Of a DNA stretch of 54,581 nucleotides, positions 37,695-46,143 are shown one piece after another. The notes below the pieces were generated by a model that did no database searches, was not told the origin of the DNA, and was given only the letters and a program-made list of their open reading frames with translations. The position numbers and the translations under genes were made by a program. Each line of letters starts with the position of its first letter. The first letter of the stretch is position 1. The stretch covers positions 1-54,581 of the forward strand of contig JARBTQ010000015.1 of NCBI GenBank assembly GCA_029240075.1. The letters run 5' to 3'. This DNA is from Chlamydiales bacterium. Its GTDB lineage: Bacteria; Chlamydiota; Chlamydiia; Chlamydiales; JARBTQ01.

Positions 37695-39652
37695 TTAAAT
37701 CTCTTTTTCTTCAAAAATTAAGCTGCTATAAGGGGGAACCTTAAAACTATAGCTAGTAATAAAACCATTAGAAACATCTAGTTCTATCTTAGGAGTGGGA
37801 TAATCTGTCATAGGATTTGAACTAAAAATGAGCTTTAAATACTTATTTCTTACGTATAGATGAGAGAGATTTAATTTATAATTTTCTATAACCTCTCCGT
37901 TGGTAAAGCGGTTTAGACACAAATAACGAGACCCATCAGAAGCCTCTCGGTAAAAGCTTAACACATTGTTATGATGGTCAGAATGTTGAATCCAAATGAA
38001 ACCCTTACCAGGTTCCCCTTCTTTGCTCCATAATTGGGGAGAGTTTAAATAGAGATGATTCAAGTGCTTATTAAATTCAGCAAAATCTTTATGGGACCCT
38101 TCATAATTTTTATCCCAATCAATCACAGCTTTAGCATCTGGCTTCACCTCTCCATTATCATTAAAATCTATCAGTTGATTTCTTAGATTAGAATCCTCTG
38201 TTTCGGAGCCTATAGGAGGGGTCACTTGTGCAAATTCATTACCCATAAAATTGAGTTTCTTACCTGGAAGAATAGCCATATAAGTCATTGCCAAGCGAAG
38301 TTTATCAAAATCACCACGCATAACTCGATATAACTTATTTCCTCTCTCATCGTGTGAGAAAGCTAAAATCTGATTATTTTGTCTGAGTTGAGAGTCTATA
38401 GATGAGATCATGCTGTATTGTAAATTAGACCCATTCAAATACCCTTCTCCCCAATTGAATAAGGCTTTATTAGTAGAAAAATCCCAACGATGGTCAAAAA
38501 CCTCTTTCTTATTGTTAAGGTAGCTTGTAGGCAAACTCGAATGGGTATCTTCAGCTATTGTAAATGCCCCTTTATATTTACAATTATGCACAATCTCATT
38601 CGCTTGCTTTATAACCTCCCATCCATCTTCCCTATCATCAGCCATATGACGAGCCGCATCGAAACGTATTCCGTCTATATGCATTACTTCTACCCAATAT
38701 TTAATACTAGAAAGGATTAGTTCTTTGGTATGGGACGTAGCGTAATTAAACCTTCTCCCTCCAAATTCCTCCCATTGCTTAGGATGAAGTTCTGGATAGG
38801 GGGGAGTTCATACAGTTCTGTTCCATCCATAGATTTCATACTAAAGTCATAATAACTTGAAAAATGTTGGTAGACAGCATCTATGATCACACCAATATTG
38901 TTATTATGGAGGTAATTGACTAAGTATTGAAAATCTTCTTTGCCCCCTAAACGGCTGTTTGGTGCAAAATAGCTTGAAACTTGATAACCCCAGCTGAAAC
39001 CTTCCCAAGGATAATCGAAAACACCAAATAATTCGACATAGTTATAACCGTACTCTTTACAATGTTGTACTAACTCAGGAGCCAATTCTCGGTAATTAAA
39101 ATTATTATGGTGGTAGTTATTGTTATTATTCGATGTTGCAGATGATTTTTTCTTCCAATGAAGGGGATGGACTTCATAAATATTCATTGGCTTGCTAATG
39201 TGTCCCATTTGCCCTATTTGAGAGCTTTCAGCTTGAAGTTTTCTCTGTTCTAGCCAATTATAATCGGTCCAAACGTTTTCCTGATAAGGTTCTGAACTAG
39301 GAACTACACTATCAATAGCATACTCCTTAGAAATTGTATTTTGCTTAAAACCCTCGAAAACGTAATTGATATTGTGAAATGCATAGGGATCAAGCTTTTT
39401 AAATGATTTTCCTGCGTTATCAATTATTCGATAATGGTAAGTATATCCAGCTGCAAATTCATTATTTTTAACAATAGCTTCCCATACTGAATTGTTAATT
39501 TTTTGCATTGCATATTCTTTGGTTGGATCCCCATTATATGTCTTTACAAGATAGACCGCACGTGCTGCCGGGGCTTTCAATCTAAATTCAGTAGTTGAGC
39601 TATTTGTTCTAAGATGAGCTCCATAGTATAGAAAAGCTGTAGTATTAATCAT
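37695..39652 (-). pseudogene. glgB: 1,4-alpha-glucan branching enzyme, split by one frameshift
   Basis: Glycogen branching enzyme of GH13. Two frames: 39652-38717 carries the N-terminal carbohydrate-binding part and PMNIYEVHPLHWK, WGYQVSSYFAPNSR and GVIIDAVYQHF; 38684-37695 carries GIRFDAARHM (nucleophile Asp), TIAEDTH (acid/base Glu), FSHDERG and the beta-sandwich end. Reading through the C6 run at 38799-38804 with one base shift restores an unbroken family sequence (YPELHPKQWEEFGGRRFNYA to KYWVEVMHIDG), about 652 residues, so only one base is off. All catalytic residues remain. Shorter than E. coli GlgB (728). Whether this is a mutation, a sequencing error, or a slippage site is open (see findings). 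Confidence 0.85.
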
Positions 39653-39710
39653 ATTTTTAATTTATTTATTTTTTATGTTTTCAGTATTAATTTATATTTA
39701 TTGATTTATC

Positions 39711-39782
39711 TATATATTGCGCGGCTGAATTTAACTTTTTCTGTTAACAAAGAAAACAGTTAAATTGTCCGCTCTCTGTATA
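39711..39782. repeat. Second GCGCGG-arm palindrome
   Basis: 72 bases of imperfect palindrome. Left arm TATATATTGCGCGGCTGAA, inner arms AATTTAACT and AGTTAAATT, right arm GTCCGCTCTCTGTATA. The block TGCGCGGCT is shared with the palindrome at 19391-19469. Lies between the start of glgB and the end of the F-box-like gene. Confidence 0.6.
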
Positions 39783-39796
39783 ATAATGAATAGAGT

Positions 39797-41170
39797 TTAA
39801 GCGTGATCTAAACTATCAAGAAAGTTATCTTCGAAGCTGAAATTATTCTCTTTTAGTGAGGTAAAATAGCTAGCCATTATTTCAAAAATAGAATGCTTTG
39901 CAATTGTTATGGTGTCCCCTGATTCAAATAATAATTCTGGATTTTTCATAAAAGCCCTTTCTGCAGCTCCCCATCCATCATCTATAAATTTATCTGAATG
40001 GTATTGAAAAACAATCTCAGCAGTACTGTTTATTGAATTTTTATAATACTCATAAGAACGATTAATATCTTCCGTTTTTATTTGAAGACGATTATTGGAA
40101 TCATAAAAAAGCAATGTATTGAAATATATAGCTTTTTCAATAGAGGAGTAGAGCTTTTCAGCGAATTTTGGTTTTGCTTGCCTTCTTATGGCGCTCTCCC
40201 AAACACTTATAGTCAATTTTTCTTCTAATAAAGAGGGATTGTTGCAGAATGCCTCAAAACTCAAGGAGGCAAACTGATCCTTTTGAGTCCTTTTTAAAAT
40301 ATTAAAACAAGTGTTTAAGATTTTGTTTTTAATAGGAGATTCAGGTAAATGTAGGAGTATTTGAGCATTAACTTCTACCATTTCTAAGATAACTTCATTA
40401 AGGAATTTTTTTTGTGATGAAGGCAATTTATCTCTATTCAGGGAAGGTAGAAATTCTTCAGCTAGTTTTAATACAAATTCAGGATCTTTTCTTAATTGTT
40501 CTGGTAAATTTATAAAATTAAGAAAGTTTGCACCTAAACATTTCTTAATAAGAGCTAAATCGAATTTTGACTCTTCCCCATTCCAAAAGTCTCCTTTTGG
40601 ACTTATAAATTTGTAATAACAATGATTAACTATTAGAGCCTGTAAGTCAAACTCCTTATTTCGGAAGTCGGAAAACCCTGGAGTTTGCATAATATAAGGA
40701 TTCGTTTTAATCGCTTTTAAAGCTACTTCAGAATCTTTCTGTAAAGCAGGGGATAGAAAATCATAAATTCTCCTAGACGCTGCTATACTTAGACCCCTCA
40801 TTACCAAAGATTTATTATTATAATAACTCTTAGGATGCTTTTCTAAAGCCTCAGTAAGATACTTCCTAGATTGCAAAAGAAACTCCCTAGATTCCAACCA
40901 ACCCGACTCTGAAAAGGTTTTCATAAATTCTTTTCTACGATTTACAAGCATCTGGAGTGCCTGCTCTGCAGTTGTATTATTGACATTGCAGTCTTCCTTA
41001 GCTGCTAAACATTCAATTGCTACACGTAATATTTTTGGTAGGCCTCCTTCTTTCATATTTAAAGTGCGACATGTAGCTGCTACATTGCAAATGTCCTCTA
41101 AATCTAGATGAGGGTAAATATGATTCCAATAAGGAAAGTTTATACAGTTAGAGGCACAAGAATTATTCAT
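39797..41170 (-). CDS. F-box-like protein with DUF4116-like repeats (predicted effector)
   Basis: 457 residues. Residues about 12-38 (FPYWNHIYPHLDLEDICNVA, then TCRTLN) match the F-box pattern, the helical motif by which eukaryotic proteins dock onto Skp1 of SCF ubiquitin ligases. After this come helical units such as ALQKDSEVALKAIKTNP and LRKDPEFVLKLAEEFLPSL, resembling DUF4116 repeats found in amoeba-associated bacteria. F-box proteins are common in Parachlamydiaceae as secreted effectors. Start: ATG 41170 has GGAG six bases upstream; the ATG at 41182 has none. Function as a host-ubiquitin adaptor is inference. Confidence 0.72.
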   Translation of the reverse strand: MNNSCASNCINFPYWNHIYPHLDLEDICNVAATCRTLNMKEGGLPKILRVAIECLAAKEDCNVNNTTAEQALQMLVNRRKEFMKTFSESGWLESREFLLQSRKYLTEALEKHPKSYYNNKSLVMRGLSIAASRRIYDFLSPALQKDSEVALKAIKTNPYIMQTPGFSDFRNKEFDLQALIVNHCYYKFISPKGDFWNGEESKFDLALIKKCLGANFLNFINLPEQLRKDPEFVLKLAEEFLPSLNRDKLPSSQKKFLNEVILEMVEVNAQILLHLPESPIKNKILNTCFNILKRTQKDQFASLSFEAFCNNPSLLEEKLTISVWESAIRRQAKPKFAEKLYSSIEKAIYFNTLLFYDSNNRLQIKTEDINRSYEYYKNSINSTAEIVFQYHSDKFIDDGWGAAERAFMKNPELLFESGDTITIAKHSIFEIMASYFTSLKENNFSFEDNFLDSLDHA

Positions 41171-41671
41171 AAATTTCTCCATATTTAATTATTAATGATT
41201 GTTTTTTAGGAAAACTTTTCAGTGTTGAACTATTCAAATATTCTATCGATATTTTTTATATGTTTTCATTCAAATTTATGAATTAAATTGTATAATAGTT
41301 TTATAATTAAGAAATACGGTATAAAATACCCTATTTTTCTCAAGTTATTGAATAATAGGGTTTAGACGTAGGGTGACAGCTTAAAGACGCCTAACTTACT
41401 GATTATGAAAGGAAATTAAATTTTAACATTTAAAAATAAGTAACTGATTATAAGCAATAACCTGCGCTCTGTATAAATGGCTAGATTCTTAGCATTTTGA
41501 CCATCTAAGTGTTAAATTTTTACTGTTTTTTAAAAGTAAAACTAAGTAAGATATACCTCGTATTAAAGCTCTTTTTAAACCCTCTACAGCAGTTATCAGT
41601 AGCTTTAGCTGCTACAAGGAAAAAGCACTTTATTATTGTTTCTATGAACAGATCACAAAGGAGAGATAAGT
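41171..41671. other. Upstream region of the F-box-like gene
   Basis: 501 bases without a gene. It contains a hairpin at 41328-41361 (ACCCTATT / AATAGGGT, with a nested TCAA/TTGA), and a near-direct repeat (ACTTACTGATTAT and AGTAACTGATTATA) around 41394 and 41441. A short overlapping frame (41509-41736, plus) looks non-coding. Confidence 0.4.
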
Positions 41672-41749
41672 ATGCCCCAATTTATCAAGGTTATTTACCT
41701 ACTGATCTCTATGGTTGTACTTGCAAACTGCCGTAAAAAAGCCTTTTGA
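41672..41749 (+). CDS. Possible 25-residue membrane peptide or lipoprotein
   Basis: Too short for usual calling. It has an excellent ribosome binding site, AAAGGAG (41658-41664), eight bases before ATG, then MPQFIKVIYLLISMVVLANC followed by RKKAF and TGA. The hydrophobic core and Cys20 resemble a lipoprotein signal, but Asn at -1 departs from the lipobox, so a small single-span membrane peptide is equally possible. A strong hairpin follows at 41772-41801, as expected for a small independent transcript. The size resembles entericidin-type toxins or antitoxins only loosely. Confidence 0.4.
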   Translation: MPQFIKVIYLLISMVVLANCRKKAF

Positions 41750-41771
41750 TTATTAATCATTTAACTACAGT

Positions 41772-41801
41772 CTGGATAGGCTTTAATCAAGGCTTATCCA
41801 G
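41772..41801 (+). terminator. Strong 13-base-pair hairpin after the small peptide frame
   Basis: CTGGATAGGCTTT (41772-41784) pairs with AAGGCTTATCCAG (41789-41801) around loop AATC; 11 Watson-Crick and two G-U pairs. It is followed by CTAAATCTCTCG, with only a weak T content. Likely a terminator or stable RNA end. Confidence 0.55.
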
Positions 41802-42009
41802 CTAAATCTCTCGACTCTATCAGTTATCTAGTCTGTATTTATAAATTACTTCGAACACATATTGTAGGCGATTAAGACACAAGTAATTTACTACCTATTC
41901 TAAAGAGATAATTTTAAATTTTAAGAACAACTAGTTTTTAGCGCACAGATACTATACTTTTTTGCCTTAAAGAATTTTATTAAGATTATAGATCCAAATA
42001 CTACTTTGC

Positions 42010-42036
42010 TGGATAAAGCCCAAAGGGATTTATCCA
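42010..42036. repeat. Hairpin downstream of the NifU-like gene
   Basis: TGGATAAA (42010-42017) and TTTATCCA (42029-42036) form an 8-base stem with a short inner CCC/GGG pairing. It lies 13 bases beyond the stop of the minus-strand NifU-like gene, so it probably ends that transcript, though no T-run follows. The TGGATA/TATCCA ends match those of the hairpin at 41772. Confidence 0.45.
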
Positions 42037-42049
42037 ACATGTTTTAAAA

Positions 42050-42850
42050 TCACCCTTCTGGATGACTATTCCAGTCGGGGAAATCTGGGATGACCGTAAT
42101 TTGAGGATGTACACGTTCACGCAAAATTTGCTGTATTGCAGTTAAAGTAGACCCAGTTGAAGAGGCACAAGAAGTACAGGCTCCCTGATAAGCTATGATT
42201 AACTCAAACTCATCAACGAGATTCATCACTTCGATGCCCCCTTCATCTAAGGCAATAAAAGGGCGAATTTCCTTGTCAAGAATCTCCTCTATCAAAGCTA
42301 TCCTTTCCTTAACAGACATAACGTCCCATTGCGGATGAGGGCTATTTTGATAATGTTGATCATGATCATGTCCAAAAGGGCTTGGGGGTGTATGGTCTAT
42401 TATAATATCTTCACACTGTTGTGCTGTGGAATAAATAGCATCTATGACAAGGTTAAGATGACCTGAGGTTTCATCTGGGAAAGCAGGCATATCCACATGG
42501 TCACGCAAGTAGTGATCCACATGGTCAGCATGAACTCTTTCCGCCTGTTTATAGTTTTTACCAACTAACATCTCACTAACAGCTTGAGCGGCTCCAATCA
42601 GGGCTGAATGCCCAAACACCTGGAAACGACAATCTACGATCAAACCATCTGTTTCATCAACAAGCCAATAGAAGCATAAGGCGTTTCCATCTATAACCAT
42701 TCCCTCTTGCGCCTGAACCAATCGTAAACTTTTGGCTTGAGCCTCTTCTTGAGTAAAAAGCCCTGCACAATAAGGATGATCTATTTTTTTTACTAACTTG
42801 GAGCTATATCCCATCCAAGGAAAAGGTGGCAGAAGGTCTTGCCGCTTCAT
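42050..42850 (-). CDS. NifU-like protein with IscU-like part lacking its cysteines
   Basis: Iron-sulphur cluster protein. The C-terminal half holds a NifU/Nfu domain with the cluster-binding GACTSCASSTGSTL (CxxC). The N-terminal part is IscU-like in spacing (DGLIVDCRFQVFGHSALIGAAQAVSEML), but the positions that carry the three IscU scaffold cysteines are replaced, notably the GCG loop by GHS and the later HCS by GHL. A His-rich stretch (FGHDHDQHY) lies between the domains. So cluster binding probably rests on the C-terminal domain alone. Downstream of proS by 21 bases. ATG 42850 with AGGA nine bases upstream. Confidence 0.82.
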   Translation of the reverse strand: MKRQDLLPPFPWMGYSSKLVKKIDHPYCAGLFTQEEAQAKSLRLVQAQEGMVIDGNALCFYWLVDETDGLIVDCRFQVFGHSALIGAAQAVSEMLVGKNYKQAERVHADHVDHYLRDHVDMPAFPDETSGHLNLVIDAIYSTAQQCEDIIIDHTPPSPFGHDHDQHYQNSPHPQWDVMSVKERIALIEEILDKEIRPFIALDEGGIEVMNLVDEFELIIAYQGACTSCASSTGSTLTAIQQILRERVHPQITVIPDFPDWNSHPEG

Positions 42851-42871
42851 ATAAAGAGTTCCTCTCGTACT

Positions 42872-44407
42872 TTAGTAGGATTTTGCAAAGATAGCATCTG
42901 TAGTTGCTGAACATCCACAGATAATACATTTTCCTTCAGTATGTGACTGCTTAAGCGGTAAGCAACGGATAGTTACTTTTAATTCGTGCACAGCCTCTTC
43001 ACAAGCACTACTTCCACACCATTTCCCATTTATAAATCCGCCGTGAATCTCAGGATTTTCAGCATCTTTAGGTGTAAAATATTTTTTCATAGTATCAAAA
43101 TCTTTAATGTCGCTAACAGTATACTGTTCAAGGTAACGCTTAGCAGCTTCAAGATAGTTATCTTGCATTTCTTGCAAGATAACAGGAATTTTTGCTGCTA
43201 ACTCCTCTTTAGCTATAATCAACTTTTCTTTGACTGGATAGTCACGACGCGCTACAGAAACAACTCCTGCTTCAATATCTCTCATCCCAACTTCAATTCT
43301 GAGTGGAATCCCTTTTTTAACCCATTGCCAATTCTTATCCCCTCCACGCATTTCACGCTTATCCACTGTAACGATAACAGGATGTCCTGCATAATTTACT
43401 TGGTTGAGTTGTTTAGCAATCTCTTCTGCATAACGCAATACAGTGTCTGCCGTCTCAGGTTTAGTGATGAAAGGAATAATAACAATATGCTTAGGAGCTA
43501 TTTTAGGAGGTAAACGCAATCCATCATCATCAGAATGAACCATAATCATCCCACCAATTAAGCGAGTTGTAACTCCCCAAGAAGTGGTGTATGCATGTTC
43601 TAATTGTCCATCACGGTTAGTAAATTCAATCCCGAAAGCTTTAGAAAATGTTTGTCCTAAGTAGTGAGATGTTCCCATCTGCAATGCCTTACGGTCTTGC
43701 ATCATAGCTTCCATTGTATAAGTATCCACTGCTCCTGGGAATTTCTCTGACGGTGATTTCTTACCTGGAATGATAGGAATAGCAAGCGTTCCCTGAATAA
43801 AATTGCAGTATTCCTCTAACATACGCATCGTTTCTTCTTCAGCTTCTTGTGCTGTAGCATGTGCTGTATGCCCCTCTTGCCATAAAAATTCTGCGGTACG
43901 TAAAAAGACGCGTGTACGCATTTCCCAACGTACGACGTTCGCCCATTGATTAATTAGCAAAGGTAAATCTCTATGTGATTGCACCCATTTAGCAAAAGAC
44001 ATTCCTATGATAGTTTCTGATGTAGGTCTAACAATCAAAGGTTCTTCTAGCTCTCCCGCAGGAATAAGCTTTCCCTCTTTTGCCTCTAGACGATGATGAG
44101 TAACAACAGCACACTCTTTTGCAAAACCTTCTATATGGGCTGCTTCTTTTTCTAAGAAACTGACTGGTATAAATAAGGGGAAATAGGCATTTTCATGTCC
44201 TGTAGCTTTGATACGCCCATCTAATATACGTTGAATATTTTCCCATAAACTATACCCCCATGGCTTGATAACCATACATCCTCTAACCGATGAATTTTCG
44301 GCTAAATCAGCTGCTTTAACAACTTGTTGATACCATTCTGGATAATCTTGTGCCCTTGTAGGTATGATAGCATGTTGTGTCTTTTGATGTTGTGCCTGTT
44401 GATTCAT
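42872..44407 (-). CDS. proS: Prolyl-tRNA synthetase, archaeal/eukaryotic type
   Basis: Charges tRNA-Pro. Seen: SSVRGCMVIKPWGYSLWENI, FPLFIPVSFL, RPTSETIIGMSF and MRTRVFLRTAEFLWQEGHTA, all typical of the short ProS without the bacterial editing insertion. The C-terminus has the extra zinc-like cluster (CLPLKQSHTEGKCIICGCSA) common in the archaeal/eukaryotic type. 511 residues. As I remember, Chlamydia trachomatis has a longer bacterial-type ProS, so this version differs from its close relatives. ATG 44407 with AAGG nearby. Middle gene between the acyltransferase and the NifU-like protein. Confidence 0.93.
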   Translation of the reverse strand: MNQQAQHQKTQHAIIPTRAQDYPEWYQQVVKAADLAENSSVRGCMVIKPWGYSLWENIQRILDGRIKATGHENAYFPLFIPVSFLEKEAAHIEGFAKECAVVTHHRLEAKEGKLIPAGELEEPLIVRPTSETIIGMSFAKWVQSHRDLPLLINQWANVVRWEMRTRVFLRTAEFLWQEGHTAHATAQEAEEETMRMLEEYCNFIQGTLAIPIIPGKKSPSEKFPGAVDTYTMEAMMQDRKALQMGTSHYLGQTFSKAFGIEFTNRDGQLEHAYTTSWGVTTRLIGGMIMVHSDDDGLRLPPKIAPKHIVIIPFITKPETADTVLRYAEEIAKQLNQVNYAGHPVIVTVDKREMRGGDKNWQWVKKGIPLRIEVGMRDIEAGVVSVARRDYPVKEKLIIAKEELAAKIPVILQEMQDNYLEAAKRYLEQYTVSDIKDFDTMKKYFTPKDAENPEIHGGFINGKWCGSSACEEAVHELKVTIRCLPLKQSHTEGKCIICGCSATTDAIFAKSY

Positions 44408-44437
44408 AATACCTTAACTTAATCCTCAAAAATAACT

Positions 44438-45109
44438 TTAAATCGTTTGTAAAGGACTCCACTCTATTTCTTTTAGTCGGCATATACGTCGCTCTAACTC
44501 TTGCCGTAACTCCTCCATCTCTGCTGGAGTACTATTAGGGGGAATAAATAAAGGTTCCCCAAATCTCAGCTCAACTTTAGTAAAAGGCCAAGGGATTTCA
44601 GTTTGGTCCCATGTCTTTTTCAATGTCCAATGATGCTGGGCAAAAGCAGCTGCTGGAACTATAGGAACTTCTGCTCTTTTAGCTAGTAAAATTACTCCAC
44701 TCTTTACACGATAAGCAGGACCTCTCGGTCCATCCACAGCTAACGAAGCTGTAAGCCCTTTATCCTTTACAATTTGTATTAACTCTTTAAGTGCAGCAAC
44801 TCCACCACGAGAGCTAGAACCACGTACAGTTTGATAACCCAAGCGCCATAATATACGACTTAACAGCTCCCCGTCTCGGCTTAAACTAGTCATAATCACG
44901 ATTTGTTGGTGAGCACAGATTCCTAACAAAGGGATTTCATCACCATGAAAATGAGCTATAACATACCCTTTCATAGGCGTTTGCCGATTATAAATGGCTG
45001 AAGGCAAAGGGTCTCTTCTAATCCGCAGCAGTAGATAATAGAACTTGTATAGGAGCACAATGAAGTAAATGACCCATTTATCTTTCCAGCTATAAACCTT
45101 AGCGCTCAT
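44438..45109 (-). CDS. DUF374-type lysophospholipid/lipid A acyltransferase
   Basis: Predicted inner-membrane-associated acyltransferase of the DUF374 group. Seen: GYVIAHFHGDEIPLL (the H-x-D-type motif), IVIMTSLSRDGELLSRI, RGSSSRGGVAALKEL and LAVDGPRGPAYRVKSGVILL with the PRGP block, and the closing RFGEPLFIPPN. A hydrophobic N-terminal segment fits membrane association. Frame opens at GTG 45142; ATG 45109 is preferred by length but neither has a strong ribosome binding site. 30 bases upstream of proS. Target lipid (lipid A or phospholipid) is not decided by sequence. Confidence 0.85.
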   Translation of the reverse strand: MSAKVYSWKDKWVIYFIVLLYKFYYLLLRIRRDPLPSAIYNRQTPMKGYVIAHFHGDEIPLLGICAHQQIVIMTSLSRDGELLSRILWRLGYQTVRGSSSRGGVAALKELIQIVKDKGLTASLAVDGPRGPAYRVKSGVILLAKRAEVPIVPAAAFAQHHWTLKKTWDQTEIPWPFTKVELRFGEPLFIPPNSTPAEMEELRQELERRICRLKEIEWSPLQTI

Positions 45110-45290
45110 CCAATATAAAACTCTTGGCAAATTATGGCCCACTCGATACAGTGGGGATTCTATTCCATGATTCTTTTTTTTAGTTTTATAGCTTAAAAAT
45201 AGAAGACCATGGAGAATTTATTAATTCAGCTACACTATCGAGTCTTCTTTTAAGAAGGCTCTGAATAGCTATTACTTTATTAACTATATG

Positions 45291-45316
45291 ACAGTATACT
45301 GTTTATTTACAGTAAA
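45291..45316. promoter_or_regulatory. Repeated ACAGTA half-sites before the 45338 gene
   Basis: A perfect 12-base palindrome ACAGTATACTGT (45291-45302) is followed by TTTACAGTAAA (45306-45316), giving three half-sites within 26 bases, 21 bases upstream of the ATG at 45338. Such layout is typical of an operator; the regulator is unknown. Confidence 0.45.
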
Positions 45317-45337
45317 AATTGAAAACAGGTGTAGGTT

Positions 45338-45556
45338 ATGGATGATATAGCTTCTGTCAATCCTAAACATAGGGATGATTTACCAAAGCAACCAAGGCAG
45401 CCACAAACGAATGTTTCTATTAAAACATCTTCAACCTTTGTGAATAAAAAAGGCCCCATGGCTACTAACGCAAATTTAGATTCAGTCGAATTTTCGCAAG
45501 AAGCATTACAACTTTTAGAAATGATGCGTCGTAAAAAGCAGAAACTTGAGAAATAA
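45338..45556 (+). CDS. Small hypothetical protein
   Basis: 72 residues, polar and Pro/Gln/Lys-rich, probably unfolded in the first 50 residues. It ends with DSVEFSQEALQLLEMMRRKKQKLEK, a short helix with a basic tail. The stretch D-x-V-x-[FL]-S-x-E-A is a common motif in small flagellar or regulatory proteins such as FlgM-like factors, but one motif is too little to name a family. ATG 45338 with AGGTG just upstream, and an operator-like palindrome before it. It is convergent with the HsdR_N-like gene. Confidence 0.65.
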   Translation: MDDIASVNPKHRDDLPKQPRQPQTNVSIKTSSTFVNKKGPMATNANLDSVEFSQEALQLLEMMRRKKQKLEK

Positions 45557-45573
45557 GAGACTTATACAGCACG

Positions 45574-46143
45574 TCATCTCTGTCGCAAGGCATTCATCAG
45601 ATCCTGAAAGCTTGGTAATCCTTCTACAAAACAGTAATCTTCTTTCTGTTTATCATACCAACCTGTCTGTATACTTGTACTGTTGGCAACAGCAATGAAG
45701 TAGGCGCACACATAGTCATTATATCCGATAACTTGTTGTAAAACCTTATCTGTTAATCGAACAGCTTTACATTCAACCATAAGTAGGGGATAAACTTCGT
45801 GAAAAGAGTGGATATTTTGGCCAAAACACAAAATATCGATCCTACGTTGTGGAATTCTTTTCGCATTCAATTGCACATGAGGTAGTAGAGCTAATTCTTT
45901 TTCTAAAGAGATAAGGTTTATGGGATATCCTAAGACAGAGGTCATATAGTGCAATAATGCTTGACGAATCAATTCCTCTGGCTGTGCGATCAACCATTGC
46001 TGTCGCACAGGGTCAAAAAGTTGCTCTTTAAGCTCTCCTCCAAGCCAAATTTGTCTTTTCAAAACAGTATCTTGGAAAGAGGAGAGATTCCATTGAGGAA
46101 TATGATTATTTTCCGACTTCGATGACTCCATAGTTACCATCAT
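45574..46143 (-). CDS. HsdR_N-like PD-(D/E)xK nuclease-fold protein
   Basis: Short protein (about 189 residues) like the N-terminal nuclease domain of type I restriction subunit R, here alone. Seen: IRQALLHYMTSVLGYP, RIPQRRIDILCF, and the core LLMVECKA, i.e. the D-(x)n-E-x-K catalytic layout, followed by the VLQQVIGYNDYVCAYF helix. No helicase or specificity genes are near, so it is unlikely to be a restriction system; free-standing versions of this domain occur widely with unknown function. The start (46143, 46140 or 46131) is uncertain; all overlap the hpf stop, so translation is probably coupled to hpf. Confidence 0.82.
   Translation of the reverse strand: MMVTMESSKSENNHIPQWNLSSFQDTVLKRQIWLGGELKEQLFDPVRQQWLIAQPEELIRQALLHYMTSVLGYPINLISLEKELALLPHVQLNAKRIPQRRIDILCFGQNIHSFHEVYPLLMVECKAVRLTDKVLQQVIGYNDYVCAYFIAVANSTSIQTGWYDKQKEDYCFVEGLPSFQDLMNALRQR

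Noticed and set aside
37695-38684. The 329-codon frame treated as an independent alpha-amylase gene.
   Set aside because: It starts inside GH13 catalytic region II and continues the upstream glgB part exactly after one base shift.
41509-41736. Plus-strand frame of 75 codons in the spacer after the F-box-like gene.
   Set aside because: Low-complexity start, no ribosome binding site; the better-supported small frame at 41672 overlaps it in another frame.
45574-46143. Part of a type I restriction-modification system.
   Set aside because: No HsdM, HsdS or helicase part is nearby; the protein is only the nuclease-like domain.
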